Of a stretch of DNA of 64,000 bases, positions 36,525-44,349 are shown piece by piece; the first letter of the stretch is position 1; the number at the start of each line of letters is the position of its first letter. Source of the DNA: Flavobacteriaceae bacterium MAR_2010_188 (GTDB lineage: Bacteria; Bacteroidota; Bacteroidia; Flavobacteriales; Flavobacteriaceae); the NCBI GenBank assembly GCA_900104375.1, contig LT629302.1, forward strand, positions 1,766,001 to 1,830,000. Reading direction: 5' to 3'. Under the pieces are notes generated by a model. That model was not told the DNA's origin, did no database searches, and worked only from the letters and a program-made list of their open reading frames with translations. The position numbers and the translations under genes are program-made.

Positions 36525-36827
36525 TTAGTTATGTTGTCGAATTTTATCCTTTCTCTTCTTTAGCTGCCTTTCTAAGGAAGAAATTGCCATATCGGCGCCT
36601 TCTTCGAACGATTTACATTGTTTCTTAATGATAAAACTATCTCCCGGAACTTTAACCTTTGCCTCGAAGATTTTATTTTCTTTTTGGCTGGTGTTTTCAA
36701 CTTTTAGATAGACATTAGATTGTATAACTTTATCGTAATACTGGTCTAACTTATCCATTCTCTTTTGAATGAAATTGATCAATTTTTGATCTGCATTGAA
36801 GTTAACTGATTGGGTTTCAACTTTCAT
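36525..36827 (-). CDS. hpf: Ribosome hibernation promoting factor, short form
   Basis: A 100-residue protein of the HPF/RaiA (S30EA) family: NADQKLINFIQKRMDKLDQYY, then NVYLKVEN, and the basic tail LERQLKKRKDKIRQH. It binds the 30S decoding region in stationary phase and promotes inactive ribosome dimers. It lacks the long C-terminal extension of the HPF-long type. Position between the tRNA operon and xerC/rpsU matches a common Bacteroidota arrangement. Confidence 0.93.
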   Translation of the reverse strand: MKVETQSVNFNADQKLINFIQKRMDKLDQYYDKVIQSNVYLKVENTSQKENKIFEAKVKVPGDSFIIKKQCKSFEEGADMAISSLERQLKKRKDKIRQHN

Positions 36828-36921
36828 CTTTTTTGGTTTTAAGGTTAATATTGAAGATGTTAGACAAGCCTCGTTTTTTATAAGACCAATCTAAAATTTG
36901 GGTATTTTTATATCATATATC

Positions 36922-37812
36922 TTAATTTTTGCTCCTTGGGTGAGCATTAGAGTAAACCTTTTTAAGCTCTGCGATACTGCTATGAGTATACACTTGGGTT
37001 GCGGCTAAACTTGTGTGACCTAGTAATTCCTTTACAGAATTTAAATCTGCACCTTCATTTAAGAGATGGGTAGCGAAAGAATGTCTGAGGACATGCGGGC
37101 TACATTTTACTTTAGATGAAGCTTTACTAAAGTAATCATTTATGGTTCTATATACAAGAGTTTCATACACTTTTGTCCCTCGTTTGGTCAAAAACAAATC
37201 CTTATCGTCCATAATGTTAGGCAGTGATTGACGTGCGACCATATAAATTTTAAAACTGTCGAGTACCGAACTTATAAGGGGAATGATACGCTCTTTATTA
37301 CGCTTTCCTAAAACCTTTAAGGATTTATTATCAAAATCGAAATTGCTAAGCTTTAGATTTACCAACTCTATCCTCCTTATCCCGGTCGAATAAAAAAGTT
37401 CAACGATGAATTGATTGCGGATAGCTTCAAAATCGTCTGTTTCATTTATACGAGTTATTACTCTAGATATTTCCAATTCTGAGAAGGGGACCAGAACTTT
37501 CTTTTCGGTTTTAAGAGCTTTGTGCTTCGCCAATGGGTTAGTCGTAATCTGCTCGGTCTTCACCAAAAACTTGTAATAAGAATTTAAGGATGAAATTTTT
37601 CTGTTTATGCTCCGGTTACTAATTCCAGTATCAACAAGATTTACGATCCAGTTTCTAATTTCTCCGTAGCTCACGTCCATAATATTTCTGCTTCCAGAAT
37701 TTATTTCAGCAAAGTCAATGAAGGCATTTAAATCTGCACGGTAAGAGATGATAGTATTAGAAGAGTATTTTTTTTCTAGTTCTAAATAGTCTATAAAAGA
37801 TTGAATGGGCAT
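36922..37812 (-). CDS. xerC: Tyrosine recombinase XerC family
   Basis: A 296-residue tyrosine recombinase with an N-terminal SAM-like DNA-binding domain (residues 1-85) and a catalytic domain. Catalytic residues are visible: Arg in YSTGIRRIELVNL, Lys in LGKRNKERIIPL, His-x-x-Arg in SPHVLRHSFATHLL, His in LLGHTSLAATQVYTH and Tyr in the same segment. Full length and the conserved setting hpf-xerC-rpsU argue for the housekeeping chromosome-dimer recombinase and against a phage integrase. It starts 60 bp after the rpsU terminator and so has its own transcription. Confidence 0.9.
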   Translation of the reverse strand: MPIQSFIDYLELEKKYSSNTIISYRADLNAFIDFAEINSGSRNIMDVSYGEIRNWIVNLVDTGISNRSINRKISSLNSYYKFLVKTEQITTNPLAKHKALKTEKKVLVPFSELEISRVITRINETDDFEAIRNQFIVELFYSTGIRRIELVNLKLSNFDFDNKSLKVLGKRNKERIIPLISSVLDSFKIYMVARQSLPNIMDDKDLFLTKRGTKVYETLVYRTINDYFSKASSKVKCSPHVLRHSFATHLLNEGADLNSVKELLGHTSLAATQVYTHSSIAELKKVYSNAHPRSKN

Positions 37813-37871
37813 AAAGATTTGGTCTGAGTTAAATGTACAAAATCTTATATCTCTCTTTTTTGAATTGACGA

Positions 37872-37909
37872 CAAAAAAAATCCGCTGAAGTTTTCACTCT
37901 TCAACGGAT
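37872..37909 (-). terminator. Rho-independent terminator of rpsU
   Basis: 11-bp stem (one G-T) ATCCGTTGAAG / CTTCAGCGGAT read on the minus strand, loop of 8 nt, followed by eight T. It begins 28 bp after the rpsU stop. Confidence 0.9.
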
Positions 37910-37936
37910 ATCATTGCTATAAATTTATTTCTAAAC

Positions 37937-38131
37937 TTAAATGTTTTCTAGTTCTCGAAGAGACTGAACATATTGAGCTTTTTGAATCTGAGCCCTACGT
38001 TCTACAGAAGGTTTGTTAAACTGCTTACGTTCGTGCAGTTGACGCTTAGTTCCAGTTTTGTCGAACTTACGTTTGTAACGTTTCAACGCTCTGTCTATAT
38101 TCTCTCCTTCTTTTACCGGTATTATTAACAT
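37937..38131 (-). CDS. rpsU: 30S ribosomal protein S21
   Basis: A 64-residue basic protein: MLIIPVKEGENIDRALKRYK followed by the arginine/lysine-rich helix and ERRAQIQKAQYVQSLRELEN. In Bacteroidota bS21 belongs to the pocket that hides the 3' end of 16S rRNA, which explains why most genes lack Shine-Dalgarno sequences. This gene is different: AGGAGGT lies 9 nt before its ATG. It has a consensus promoter (38169-38198) and its own terminator, so it forms a single-gene unit. The strong ribosome site fits autoregulation, translation rising when ribosomes lack S21. Confidence 0.96.
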   Translation of the reverse strand: MLIIPVKEGENIDRALKRYKRKFDKTGTKRQLHERKQFNKPSVERRAQIQKAQYVQSLRELENI

Positions 38132-38140
38132 AGAATCTTA

Positions 38141-38147
38141 ACCTCCT
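38141..38147 (-). promoter_or_regulatory. Strong Shine-Dalgarno site of rpsU
   Basis: AGGAGGT on the minus strand, within GAGAGGAGGTT, 9 nt upstream of the ATG at 38131. I found no equally strong site before the other genes I inspected in the window. Confidence 0.85.
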
Positions 38148-38168
38148 CTCTTTTAGATTTTGAGATCG

Positions 38169-38198
38169 CAAAGTTAAACTGGATTTTTATACTTGCAA
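38169..38198 (-). promoter_or_regulatory. Promoter of rpsU
   Basis: TTG (38198-38196), 19-bp spacer and TAACTTTG (38176-38169) on the minus strand: matches both parts of the Bacteroidota promoter. Predicted leader about 35 nt. Confidence 0.7.
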
Positions 38199-38220
38199 GA
38201 AAAAAATTAAAAATTTCTAA

Positions 38221-39393
38221 CTATAAATCAGCTGCCGGTTTGTATTCCTTTTTATCGATAATCATTTTGGCGATAATCTCGCGAAGTATTTCTGAAGTTC
38301 CTCCACCAATTGGGCCTAGCCTACTATCCCTAAACATTCTAGCCAAAGGATAATCTTCCATATACCCATAACCTCCCAAGAACTGTAGACATTGGTACAT
38401 AACGTCATCAGACATTTTGGTAGATTTCAATTTAGCCATCGTTGCTTCCTTTACTACGTACTCACCTTTATCCAAGCGATAAGCGGTAACATAATTAAAG
38501 GTCTTGCAGTGTTCTTGTTCCGAGTAAAGTTCTGCGATGGTATGCCTAAGGGCCTGGAATTTATCAATGGTTTTGCCGAAGGCTTGGCGCTCTCCCATAT
38601 ACTCCAATGTATATTCTAAGGCAAACTCCGCACGGGCATGGGCATTCACGGCCATAATCAATCTTTCTAATGCAAAATGCTGCATGATGTATGGAAATCC
38701 CTTATTCTCTTCTCCCATTAAGTTGGAAGCTGGAATCTTTACATTGTCAAAAGCAATTTCTCCGGTATCCGAAGCTCTCCATCCAAGCTTATCGAGCTTC
38801 GTAGCAGAAATGCCTGGGGTATCGCGATCCATTATAAAAATACTGATTCCTTTATTGCCAAGTGACGGGTCGGTTTTGGCAGCAACTACCAGATAATCGC
38901 TGTAAACCCCATTAGTGATAAAGGTTTTAGATCCGTTGATGATATAACTATCTCCTTCCTTTACTGCGGTAGAACGCATACCTGCAACATCACTTCCGCC
39001 AAAGGGTTCTGTGATACAAAGGCAGCCAATTAATTCTCCACTTATACTACCATTTAGGTATTTTTCCTTTATTTCCTGGCTTCCTTCCTTATTAACATGG
39101 GTCATTGCAAGATATGCGTGTGCCCACATTGCAGCTGCAAATCCTCCAGAATTAATCTTCTGAAGTTCTTCCAATAAAATAACGGTATAAAAAATATCCA
39201 GATCAAGTCCTCCAAATTCTTCAGGATAAGGCAACCCAAAAAATCCCATCTCACCAAATTTCTCCCAAATAAAGCGCTCAATCACTCCAGTCTTTTCCCA
39301 TTTATCTATATGAGGTGTGACTTCTTTTTTCAAAAAATCCTTCAAACTCTGCCTAAACAAATTATGTTCTTCGGTGAAGTACATTCCTGTCAT
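38221..39393 (-). CDS. Acyl-CoA dehydrogenase
   Basis: A 390-residue flavoenzyme of the acyl-CoA dehydrogenase family, which puts a double bond between C2 and C3 of acyl-CoA and passes electrons to ETF. N-terminal helical domain, FAD-binding middle (CLCITEPFGGSDVAGM, GSKTFITNGVYSDY) and C-terminal helical domain (GGGTSEILREIIAKM) are complete. The usual YEGT-type Glu position reads GGGT, so the catalytic base is more likely the Glu in FALERLIMA, as in isovaleryl- and long-chain-type enzymes. The substrate cannot be fixed. The frame starts at a TTG (39417) overlapping the upstream stop, but ATGs at 39393 and 39384 (MYFTEEHNLFR) give the usual N terminus; 39393 is chosen, 39384 is equally plausible. 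Confidence 0.9.
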   Translation of the reverse strand: MTGMYFTEEHNLFRQSLKDFLKKEVTPHIDKWEKTGVIERFIWEKFGEMGFFGLPYPEEFGGLDLDIFYTVILLEELQKINSGGFAAAMWAHAYLAMTHVNKEGSQEIKEKYLNGSISGELIGCLCITEPFGGSDVAGMRSTAVKEGDSYIINGSKTFITNGVYSDYLVVAAKTDPSLGNKGISIFIMDRDTPGISATKLDKLGWRASDTGEIAFDNVKIPASNLMGEENKGFPYIMQHFALERLIMAVNAHARAEFALEYTLEYMGERQAFGKTIDKFQALRHTIAELYSEQEHCKTFNYVTAYRLDKGEYVVKEATMAKLKSTKMSDDVMYQCLQFLGGYGYMEDYPLARMFRDSRLGPIGGGTSEILREIIAKMIIDKKEYKPAADL

Positions 39394-39413
39394 ATCTTTA
39401 TTTTTCAGTGAAA

Positions 39414-40289
39414 TCAATTCAGACGCAAATATAGCTTAATTATCTCGTATTTATTGACGGGAAAAAACTTAACTTTTGTTAATTCGTCCAATGATTTAAA
39501 CCCTTCGTGGAGTGTTCTGTATTCGATGATGTGGTGGGCCAGTTCGTAATCTACGTACTTTATTTTCACAAGTTCGTCACGGGTAGCTTGGTTGATATTG
39601 ATTGTTTCAAAATCAGCTGGGGGACTGACAAAAAAATGTTTTAAGAGCTCCTCGATTACCTCATCTTTTAACCCATATATTTCCTTCAGCTCAACCCCAT
39701 CTATAAAACCGTTTGCTTGTCTGCTTCGATATTCAATAATGCGTTCCGAGAGCTTCTCGCCTATTCCATTAACATTTATTAGTTGTTCTTGTGATGCTAG
39801 GTTTAAATCGATTTTTTGGTTTGAAGTCTTTGAAGTTGAAAATTTGTTGGTTGTAGGGTTTGAAACCTTTGGATTAGTCACCCAATCTGGAAATTTGAAG
39901 TATGGAGAAATTGCGGCCAGCAGCGAATCGGAAACCCCGGTCACCGATTGAAAATCCTCAGCAGAATTGATCCACTTACTTTCAGCTCTAAATTGAAGTA
40001 AACGGTCAATTTCACCCGGGCTCATTCCTAGGGTATAACCTTTATGGTCGGTGATGTAATTTGGATTGAATGGAAAAAGTTTTGGTGCATTAGTTTGTGG
40101 TTTAACCAGCTTTAACGAGTCTACTTCCTGCTGAAACTTCAGTATTTCCTGGTTTTCCAATTCTGGAGGTTTAAAACTATATTTTACAAAAAAATAAATC
40201 CCTTGAAGAATAATGATTAGTACAATCAAAAGAAAAATCCCATTTCGTTGGCCTTTACTAAACCTGAAATGGGATTTTATATGTTTCAT
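39414..40289 (-). CDS. ComEA-like helix-hairpin-helix protein with one membrane helix
   Basis: A 291-residue protein with a basic N terminus, a membrane anchor at residues about 17-35 (IFLLIVLIIILQGIYFFVKY) and three HhH DNA-binding motifs in the C-terminal half: LNLASQEQLINVNGIGEKLS, the GLKDEVIEELL segment and ININQATRDELVKIKYVDYE. ComEA-type proteins bind incoming DNA in competence; in Bacteroidota this family is widespread and its role unproven. It starts 20 bp after the symporter gene on the same strand and precedes the acyl-CoA dehydrogenase directly. Confidence 0.85.
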   Translation of the reverse strand: MKHIKSHFRFSKGQRNGIFLLIVLIIILQGIYFFVKYSFKPPELENQEILKFQQEVDSLKLVKPQTNAPKLFPFNPNYITDHKGYTLGMSPGEIDRLLQFRAESKWINSAEDFQSVTGVSDSLLAAISPYFKFPDWVTNPKVSNPTTNKFSTSKTSNQKIDLNLASQEQLINVNGIGEKLSERIIEYRSRQANGFIDGVELKEIYGLKDEVIEELLKHFFVSPPADFETININQATRDELVKIKYVDYELAHHIIEYRTLHEGFKSLDELTKVKFFPVNKYEIIKLYLRLN

Positions 40290-40309
40290 TCGTTATCTGA
40301 CCAAATAAA

Positions 40310-41980
40310 TTACATATGCTTAGTAATATCTTCAGCACCATCCTTAAGAGCTTCCCTCTTAATGGAAATCGCACCAATATATCTCGTCATTTCTTGTCTT
40401 ACTTTCGGGAATAAGAAGAACAATCCAATCATATTTGGAAATACCAAAGCTAAAATCATGGCATCGGAGAATTTAATAACTGCGTCCAAGGTAGCAGCCG
40501 CTCCAATCACTACAAAGAGCAGGAATAATACTTTATATACAATATCCGCAGTCTTTCCTTTTCCGAAAAGAAATTTCCATGCCTGTAAACCATAATAGGA
40601 CCATGATATCATGGTAGAAAAAGCAAACAGAACTATAGCAATCGTCAAAACATAGGAGAAGTGAGGAATAACAGAATCAAAAGCCATAGATGTAAGATCT
40701 ACTCCACTAATCGGAGAACCAGACGATTTTAAAATGACACTGCTTCCATGGGCAGCAGTATAATCGAAAACCGATTGGGCGTCGGCGCCATTGATATTAA
40801 AGAAAATAATAACCAAGGCGGTCATGGTACAGATTACCACGGTATCAATAAAAGGTTCTAAAAGTGCCACAATACCTTCTGATGCTGGATATTTAGTTCG
40901 AACGGCCGAGTGAGCAATAGCGGCAGAACCTGCACCAGCCTCATTAGAAAATGCTGCTCTTTGAAATCCTACTATTAAGACACCGACCAAGCCGCCAAGA
41001 CCGGCCATCGGTGTAAATGCTCCATCAATTATCAATGAAAATGCCAAGCCAATATCACTAATGTTTGCGAATATTATAACGAGGGAAGCTAGGATATAAA
41101 GACCAGCCATAAACGGAACAATTTTTTCCGTAATTGAAGCAATACGCTTTATACCCCCAATGATTACAATTCCGACCAGCACTGCAAGAACGATTCCTAT
41201 AAGGACGCCAGTTGCTCCTCCGCTAAGATTGAATAAGGTGCTGATTTGTACGGCTGCCTGATTGGATTGAAATGCATTTCCACCTCCGAAAGAAGCACCG
41301 ACACATAGTATGGCGAATAGTACGGCCAAAACTTTCCCAATGCCACCAAAGCCAATTTCTTTCATTCCTTTAGAGAGGTAATACATAGGTCCACCGTATA
41401 CAGTACCATCCTTACCAACGTCTCTATATTTTACACCAAGTGTACATTCTACAAACTTAGTAGACATACCCAACAATCCACATACAATCATCCAGAAGGT
41501 AGCTCCAGGACCACCCATACCAATAGCTACAGCCACACCTGCTATATTTCCTAAACCGACAGTTCCTGAGACCGCTGTCGCCAAAGCTTGAAAATGTGAA
41601 ACCTCACCATGAGCACTTTCATCACGAATGGTGTTTGGAATGTCTTTCACCGCCAATGCTTCATCATTATTATATAATTTGTCAACACCGTGTTTTTCAA
41701 TATCTACATATTTTCCTCGAACCGTGTTAATAGCAGTCCAGAATTTGGTGACGCTTGGTACTTTAAAATAAATAGTAAAAAACGTGGCCCCAAGGACCAA
41801 AAGAATAACGACAAAAGGAATATCATATTCACCTATGGGAATTCTAGTTAAAATAAATCCTTCCCACCATGATGCAAAAGGCATAAAGGCATCGTTAACT
41901 TTTTCATCCAGACCCTTCTCTTGAGCTAAAGCAACGAATGGTAATAATAAAGTTGAAAGGAAAAATAGAAATTTCTTCAT
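40310..41980 (-). CDS. Alanine/glycine:cation symporter family protein
   Basis: A 556-residue membrane protein of the AGCS family with an N-terminal signal-like segment (ending LPFVALAQ), then about 11 transmembrane helices. Family motifs are clear: GLGNIAGVAVAIGMGGPGATFWM, with its core GNIAGVA, plus CTLGVKYRDV, VYGGPMYYLSKG, FSNEAGAGSAAIAHSA and the helix TMISWSYYGLQAW. Members import alanine or glycine with Na+ or H+. The exact substrate is not readable from sequence. Downstream genes on the same strand are the HhH protein and acyl-CoA dehydrogenase. The 96 bp between this gene and the pseudogene hold nothing recognisable. Confidence 0.92.
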   Translation of the reverse strand: MKKFLFFLSTLLLPFVALAQEKGLDEKVNDAFMPFASWWEGFILTRIPIGEYDIPFVVILLVLGATFFTIYFKVPSVTKFWTAINTVRGKYVDIEKHGVDKLYNNDEALAVKDIPNTIRDESAHGEVSHFQALATAVSGTVGLGNIAGVAVAIGMGGPGATFWMIVCGLLGMSTKFVECTLGVKYRDVGKDGTVYGGPMYYLSKGMKEIGFGGIGKVLAVLFAILCVGASFGGGNAFQSNQAAVQISTLFNLSGGATGVLIGIVLAVLVGIVIIGGIKRIASITEKIVPFMAGLYILASLVIIFANISDIGLAFSLIIDGAFTPMAGLGGLVGVLIVGFQRAAFSNEAGAGSAAIAHSAVRTKYPASEGIVALLEPFIDTVVICTMTALVIIFFNINGADAQSVFDYTAAHGSSVILKSSGSPISGVDLTSMAFDSVIPHFSYVLTIAIVLFAFSTMISWSYYGLQAWKFLFGKGKTADIVYKVLFLLFVVIGAAATLDAVIKFSDAMILALVFPNMIGLFFLFPKVRQEMTRYIGAISIKREALKDGAEDITKHM

Positions 41981-42076
41981 AGGATAATTTAGTTAGTTAT
42001 ATAAAGGAGCTTGTGATTAAAGGTCGACAAGATGCTAAAAATAATTCATTTTTTAAAACATCCGTTGTTAAAAGAC

Positions 42077-42687
42077 CTAATCTCTATTAATGTTATAGGA
42101 AGAGCTTAATTTTTGAATTTGTACTGTTCTTCCCAAAACGATAATCTTTGAATGCGGGAACAATTTTGTTTCAGCCTCGGGATTAAGTATGTATTCTCCC
42201 TCTCGCATGTTTAAAACCTATTACGGTGCATTCTCATTTTGAAGTTTATCTATAACATCCTTATTCTTTTCTACCACCACGAATGATCTTCCAAACTCTC
42301 TATTTCAGCGCCGTTTGCTTCCCGTTTCTACCATATCTACAGATAATGACATGATTCTTTAAACCATCGATTTTTTCTGCATCTTTTTGTGTTTTAATTC
42401 TTCAAAATTGTTTTTGGTCAGAATGTATTCGTAATAGTGGACAAAGCATAACCTAAAATCACGATACTTGTAAGTATAAGTACCATCGTAAATATCTTGG
42501 CAACGTCATCCAAAGGCTGTACTTCGCCAAATCCCACAGTGGTTATGGTTATGACCGTCATATACATTGCGTCTAGCCAAGAAAAACCTGATATAATCCT
42601 AAAACCGAGCACGCCCATTAACAGCACAATCAACATAAGGGCAAATGAGGTATAGATTTTAGATTTAAATATGTTTAGGAATGCCAT
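42077..42687 (-). pseudogene. Decayed two-helix K+ channel with TrkA-type regulatory domain
   Basis: The first 89 codons are intact: two membrane helices around the selectivity filter TVGFGEV. After TITNTF a stop intervenes (42418), but the expected continuation YILTKNNFEELKHKKMQ is present in another frame. A further shift gives KIDGLKNHVIICRYGRNGKQ (TrkA-N, NAD-binding), another gives EFGRSFVVVEKNKDVIDKL, and then, after a deletion of most of TrkA-N, a TrkA-C-like piece MREGEYILNPEAETKL ... KIIVLGRTVQIQKL. At least three frameshifts and a deletion exclude a functional full-length channel. The 89-residue pore part could still be made. Sequencing error is unlikely to explain the deletion. Confidence 0.85.
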
Positions 42688-42696
42688 AAAAGCGTA

Positions 42697-42924
42697 TTAA
42701 AGGTCGAATACAGATGACCTTTTAGTATATAAAATATCTTTAATTTTCATCCAAAAAGCCAGGAAAAGATAAAGAGCAAAGCCAAAACCAAGGGTAACAA
42801 ATGTTAGGTACATAAAAGAAGTCCTGACTATCTTCGCTCTAATACCCAACCTATCTGCTATTCTCTGACAGACATAATAACCATGTTTCTGGAAAAAGAG
42901 TAAGGCTTTATAGAAAATATTCAT
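42697..42924 (-). CDS. PspC-domain membrane protein
   Basis: A 75-residue PspC-family protein: MNIFYKALLFFQKHGYYVCQ, then RIADRLGIRAKIVRTSF and a hydrophobic helix YLTFVTLGFGFALYLFLAFW. PspC proteins sense or respond to membrane stress in enterics; small stand-alone versions are common in Flavobacteriia. The frame opens further upstream to 42984, but that segment runs through the terminator at 42950-42981, so the ATG at 42924 is chosen. It ends 9 bp before the start of the K+ channel pseudogene. Confidence 0.85.
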   Translation of the reverse strand: MNIFYKALLFFQKHGYYVCQRIADRLGIRAKIVRTSFMYLTFVTLGFGFALYLFLAFWMKIKDILYTKRSSVFDL

Positions 42925-42949
42925 GTAACAAAAATGATGAAATTTTGAC

Positions 42950-42981
42950 GAAAAAAAAACCAGAGAACAAAGTTCTCTGGT
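42950..42981 (-). terminator. Rho-independent terminator of the S8 peptidase gene
   Basis: Perfect 10-bp stem ACCAGAGAAC (42959-42968) / GTTCTCTGGT (42972-42981), loop AAA, followed on the minus strand by nine T. It lies 39 bp after the peptidase stop. Confidence 0.92.
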
Positions 42982-43020
42982 CATTTATATTTAAAGATCT
43001 AGCTAGACCTAAATTAAAGA

Positions 43021-44238
43021 TTAGATATGGATGATTGGATCCGGGTTACCGTCGGGATCTCCATTTACAGTTCCGCTTGTAATCGGGTTACCAAGAAGTA
43101 ACACACCAGCCGCGTGCGGGGCAGCCATAGATGTACCACTAATCGTATTGTAACCTCCGTCTTTCCAAGTTGAGTATACCCCAACTCCAGGAGCGCAATA
43201 TTCTACTGCATTACCAAAGTTAGAGAATGATGCCCAATTATCTAAATTGTTCATAGCAGAAATGGTATAAACATTATCGTTAGAGCTTTTACCCCCTGCG
43301 CGTGCGGGAGAGTGATTGTTTGCATTATCGGACTCATTACCAGCAGCCAACGTGAATATAACATTTTTCGAGGCGGCAATGACCGCTGCGTCCAATGCAT
43401 CAGACACTCCTCCGCCTAGACTCATATTCGCAACATCACCAGCAACTCCGGTTGAGCCAACGTAGTCAACGCCCGCAATAACACCAGAATAAGCTCCACT
43501 ACCTCTACGGTCTAAAACTCTAACTGCTGCAACCAATGTTCCTGGTGCAACTCCTAAAGAACCAATTTCGTTATCTTTTGCCCCAATAGTTCCAGCAACG
43601 TGCGTACCATGACCGTTTTGATCATCAGGATTGTTATCTCGCGACAGAAAGCTTATACTTCTTGCCGTATCTACATTAAGATCAGGATGGTCCTGGTCTA
43701 TGCCACTATCTATTATCCAAGCTGTACCACCAGCCATAGTCGTTCCACCACCGACTCTCGTTGTGCCATAAGGAGTTTCTTGGGCAGGGGGGGTAGCAGT
43801 GCCTCCTCCTGGTTTACCTCCACCAGGCGCAAGAGTTATAACCTTATCTTCTTCGATATATAATACTCGAGGGTCCTTTTTTAATGACGATAATTGCGCA
43901 GAATTTAATTCAGCTGCGAAACCTTTTACGGTGTGACCGTAAGTCTGTACAATATTTTCTTCATTTAAATCTATATCGCTGAATTCAGCCAAGAATGTAG
44001 ATTTAAGTGTACGCATCTGGGCAGAATATTCTGCGGATGACCTAGTTTTTTGTAGGGGAGCAATTTTGCCAGTAGAGTTATCATAAACCACTATATACCT
44101 TCCGGTTATAGTTTCTGGTTTTTGAAAAGTAATATTGTCAACCTCTGTAGGCTGATTTTCAATTTCGTCGGTTTGACAGCCAACCATAGCCATTCCTAGG
44201 CAGCCGACAGCAAAATACTTTAGATTTTTTACATTCAT
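43021..44238 (-). CDS. S8 (subtilisin-like) serine peptidase lipoprotein with I9 propeptide
   Basis: A 405-residue protein. Lipobox VGC at residues 19-21 suggests lipidation. Residues about 45-137 are an inhibitor I9 propeptide (GRYIVVYDNSTGK ... VKGFAAELNSAQLSSLKKDP). The catalytic triad is complete: Asp in WIIDSGIDQDHPD, His in NGHGTHVAGTIG, Ser in SGTSMAAPHAAG; the oxyanion Asn is in LAAGNESDN. A Gly/Pro-rich linker joins propeptide and catalytic domain. The C-terminal tail is short, with no T9SS sorting domain, so it is probably a cell-attached protease. It is a single-gene unit ending at a strong terminator. Confidence 0.93.
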   Translation of the reverse strand: MNVKNLKYFAVGCLGMAMVGCQTDEIENQPTEVDNITFQKPETITGRYIVVYDNSTGKIAPLQKTRSSAEYSAQMRTLKSTFLAEFSDIDLNEENIVQTYGHTVKGFAAELNSAQLSSLKKDPRVLYIEEDKVITLAPGGGKPGGGTATPPAQETPYGTTRVGGGTTMAGGTAWIIDSGIDQDHPDLNVDTARSISFLSRDNNPDDQNGHGTHVAGTIGAKDNEIGSLGVAPGTLVAAVRVLDRRGSGAYSGVIAGVDYVGSTGVAGDVANMSLGGGVSDALDAAVIAASKNVIFTLAAGNESDNANNHSPARAGGKSSNDNVYTISAMNNLDNWASFSNFGNAVEYCAPGVGVYSTWKDGGYNTISGTSMAAPHAAGVLLLGNPITSGTVNGDPDGNPDPIIHI

Positions 44239-44349
44239 TTTAATTAATGTTTGGGTTATATTAATTCTTAACGTTTTGTTAAAACTTCGTCAATTTAAAA
44301 ATTAATTAAGAATAAACAACCCTCAAATGTTAATCTTTCGACAAACTGT

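Noticed and set aside
36922-37812. Xer-like recombinase as integrase of a mobile element using the tRNA genes
   Set aside because: The hpf-xerC-rpsU setting is a housekeeping one, no cargo genes or flanking attachment pair were seen, and the repeats are too close together to bound an element.
38221-39393. Acyl-CoA dehydrogenase as inactive because the YEGT Glu is missing
   Set aside because: Some subfamilies carry the catalytic Glu in the helix with the ERL motif, which is present here.
42925-42984. Longer start for the PspC protein
   Set aside because: The extension crosses the terminator of the peptidase gene.
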